From: an uncultured bacterium
GTDB taxonomy: Bacteria > Verrucomicrobiota > Lentisphaeria > Victivallales > UBA1829
Assembly: GCA_900549045.1 (NCBI GenBank)
Contig: URNE01000109.1
Location: 1-7,288, forward strand
Reading direction: 5' to 3'
Length of the DNA: 7,288 bases
The notes beneath the pieces are model-generated. The model made no database searches. It worked only from the letters and a program-made list of their open reading frames with translations, and was not told the DNA's origin. Made by a program: the position numbers and the translations under genes. This document shows positions 6,693 through 7,288 of this stretch, in pieces (position 1 is the first letter of the stretch; the number at the start of each line of letters is the position of its first letter).

Positions 6693-7222
6693 TATGCCAC
6701 CTCGTTGGATTCTTTCGCCTGTCTGGCGAGCAGTTCGTCGATGATTTTGGGAATGTCGGAGGGCTTGACCTGTCCATGAACTTCATCGTTGATGACCATG
6801 ACCGGAGCGAGACCGCAGGCGCCGAGGCAGCTGACGGTTTCGACGGTGAACATCATGTCGTCGGTGCTGTCGCGGTCGGGCTTGATGTTGAGTTTTTCAT
6901 AGAGTGCGTCGAGGATGGTTGTGGAGCCTTTGACGTGACATGCGGTTCCGTCGCAGAGGCGGATGATGTTTTTGCCTTTGGGCTTGAGGGAGAAGTGTGC
7001 GTAGAATGTGGCGACGCCGTAGACGCGGGCGGGGGGCAGCCCGAGCGCGCATGCGATATAGCTCAGCAGTTCTTTGGAGAGCCAGTTGTACCGCGCCTGC
7101 GCGGCCTGCAGGATGGGTACAAGTTTTGTTTTGTCGTAATTGTACTCGCGGAGAACTTTTTCGGCGTCCTCCATGCGCGACACGGCTTTTGTTGCTTCGC
7201 GCATCTTTTCTGATGCTTCCAT
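6692..7222 (-). CDS. hydC: HydC, NuoE-like [2Fe-2S] hydrogenase subunit
   Basis: This 176-residue subunit is homologous to NuoE of complex I (24-kDa family). It docks on the flavin subunit HydB and carries one [2Fe-2S] cluster. The N-terminal helical bundle contains the family hallmarks LPPARVYGVATFYAHF (62-77), followed by a thioredoxin-like fold with ligands C90 and C95 (RLCDGTACHVKG) and C132 and C136 (SCLGACGLAPVM). Length is normal for the family and no ligand is missing. The ATG at 7220-7222 is preferred over an internal Met at residue 7 because a perfect AGGAGG lies seven bases upstream. It is the first complete gene of the operon in the window; its stop overlaps the hydB start by one base. 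A stand-alone NuoE could also serve an NADH dehydrogenase or formate dehydrogenase, but the adjacent hydB and hydA settle the assignment. Confidence 0.96.
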   Translation of the reverse strand: MEASEKMREATKAVSRMEDAEKVLREYNYDKTKLVPILQAAQARYNWLSKELLSYIACALGLPPARVYGVATFYAHFSLKPKGKNIIRLCDGTACHVKGSTTILDALYEKLNIKPDRDSTDDMMFTVETVSCLGACGLAPVMVINDEVHGQVKPSDIPKIIDELLARQAKESNEVA

Positions 7223-7229
7223 ACGTTTT

Positions 7230-7235
7230 CCTCCT
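7230..7235 (-). promoter_or_regulatory. Consensus Shine-Dalgarno of hydC
   Basis: AGGAGG on the minus strand, seven bases before the hydC ATG. It fixes the start at 7222 and suggests strong translation of the first subunit, while hydB and hydA use overlap or short gaps with GAGG and AAGGA. Confidence 0.85.
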
Positions 7236-7255
7236 GTTTTGGATATGCAAACAAA

Positions 7256-7288
7256 TCAGTCTTTTTTCAGAGTTTCCTCAATCCGTGA
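7256..7288 (-). CDS. C-terminal tail of an upstream gene, cut by the window edge
   Basis: Read on the minus strand, the last 33 bases translate without interruption as SRIEETLKKD followed by TGA (7258-7256). The other two minus-strand frames hit stops within seven codons. The charged, helical-looking tail and the 33-base gap to hydC fit an upstream operon member. Ten codons are too few to name it. In other organisms, genes next to hydC include small kinase-like, ferredoxin-like or regulatory proteins, but nothing here points to one of them. Confidence 0.4.
   Translation of the reverse strand, partial: SRIEETLKKD

Noticed and set aside
4098..6779. 893-codon open frame on the plus strand, opposite hydA and hydB
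   Set aside because: Its codons are exactly in register with the hydA and hydB codons on the other strand, and both genes share that frame. It stays open simply because these GC-rich genes avoid TTA, CTA (Leu) and TCA (Ser), whose complements are stops. The translation is a low-complexity Asp/Glu/Phe/Ala/Gly mix with no motif, and the opposite strand carries unmistakable conserved proteins.

Overview
The window (7,288 bases, GC-rich) comes from a Gram-negative-type, anaerobic fermentative bacterium. The signs are a cytoplasmic trimeric [FeFe]-hydrogenase operon, a lipobox protein and two Sec-exported proteins of poorly described families. A Lentisphaerota/Victivallales-like (PVC) host is my guess from the mix of an HydABC hydrogenase with odd small exported proteins; nothing in the window proves it.

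Layout. Bases 2-1357 (+) hold the 3' part of an exported protein of unknown function. Its signal peptide is cut by the window edge and its reading frame is open right to base 2. It converges on a minus-strand pair over a tiny shared hairpin (1359-1373). That pair is a 180-residue lipoprotein resembling the SecD P1-head domain (2034-2576), then, overlapping it by 23 bases, a 226-residue exported beta-sandwich protein with carbohydrate-binding-like features (1376-2056). The pair has its own likely promoter (2608-2636) and a clear Shine-Dalgarno. Upstream lies a 99-base gap holding a strong rho-independent terminator (2692-2723) for the hydrogenase operon and a separate perfect 9-bp inverted repeat (2636-2667).

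Bases 2745-7222 (minus strand) are a compact operon in the order hydC-hydB-hydA. HydC is the NuoE-like [2Fe-2S] subunit, HydB the NuoF-like FMN/NAD(P) subunit with extra iron-sulfur domains, and HydA the catalytic [FeFe] subunit with the H-cluster. Together they match the soluble electron-bifurcating/confurcating hydrogenase, which couples NADH and reduced ferredoxin oxidation to H2 production, or the reverse. All expected cluster ligands are present in the core domains. HydA carries a C-terminal extension that looks like a thioredoxin-like ferredoxin domain lacking two of its four ligand cysteines. Just upstream of hydC, the last ten codons and stop of another minus-strand gene probably enter the window at 7256-7288, so the operon likely starts outside.

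I see no mobile element, CRISPR array, tRNA or rRNA. Very long plus-strand open frames opposite hydA/hydB (up to 893 codons) are explained by codon bias and are not called. There is no gene-free stretch longer than about 170 bases. I did not find a convincing undescribed multi-gene system. The least explained parts are the SecD-head-like lipoprotein with its coupled partner and the HydA tail domain.
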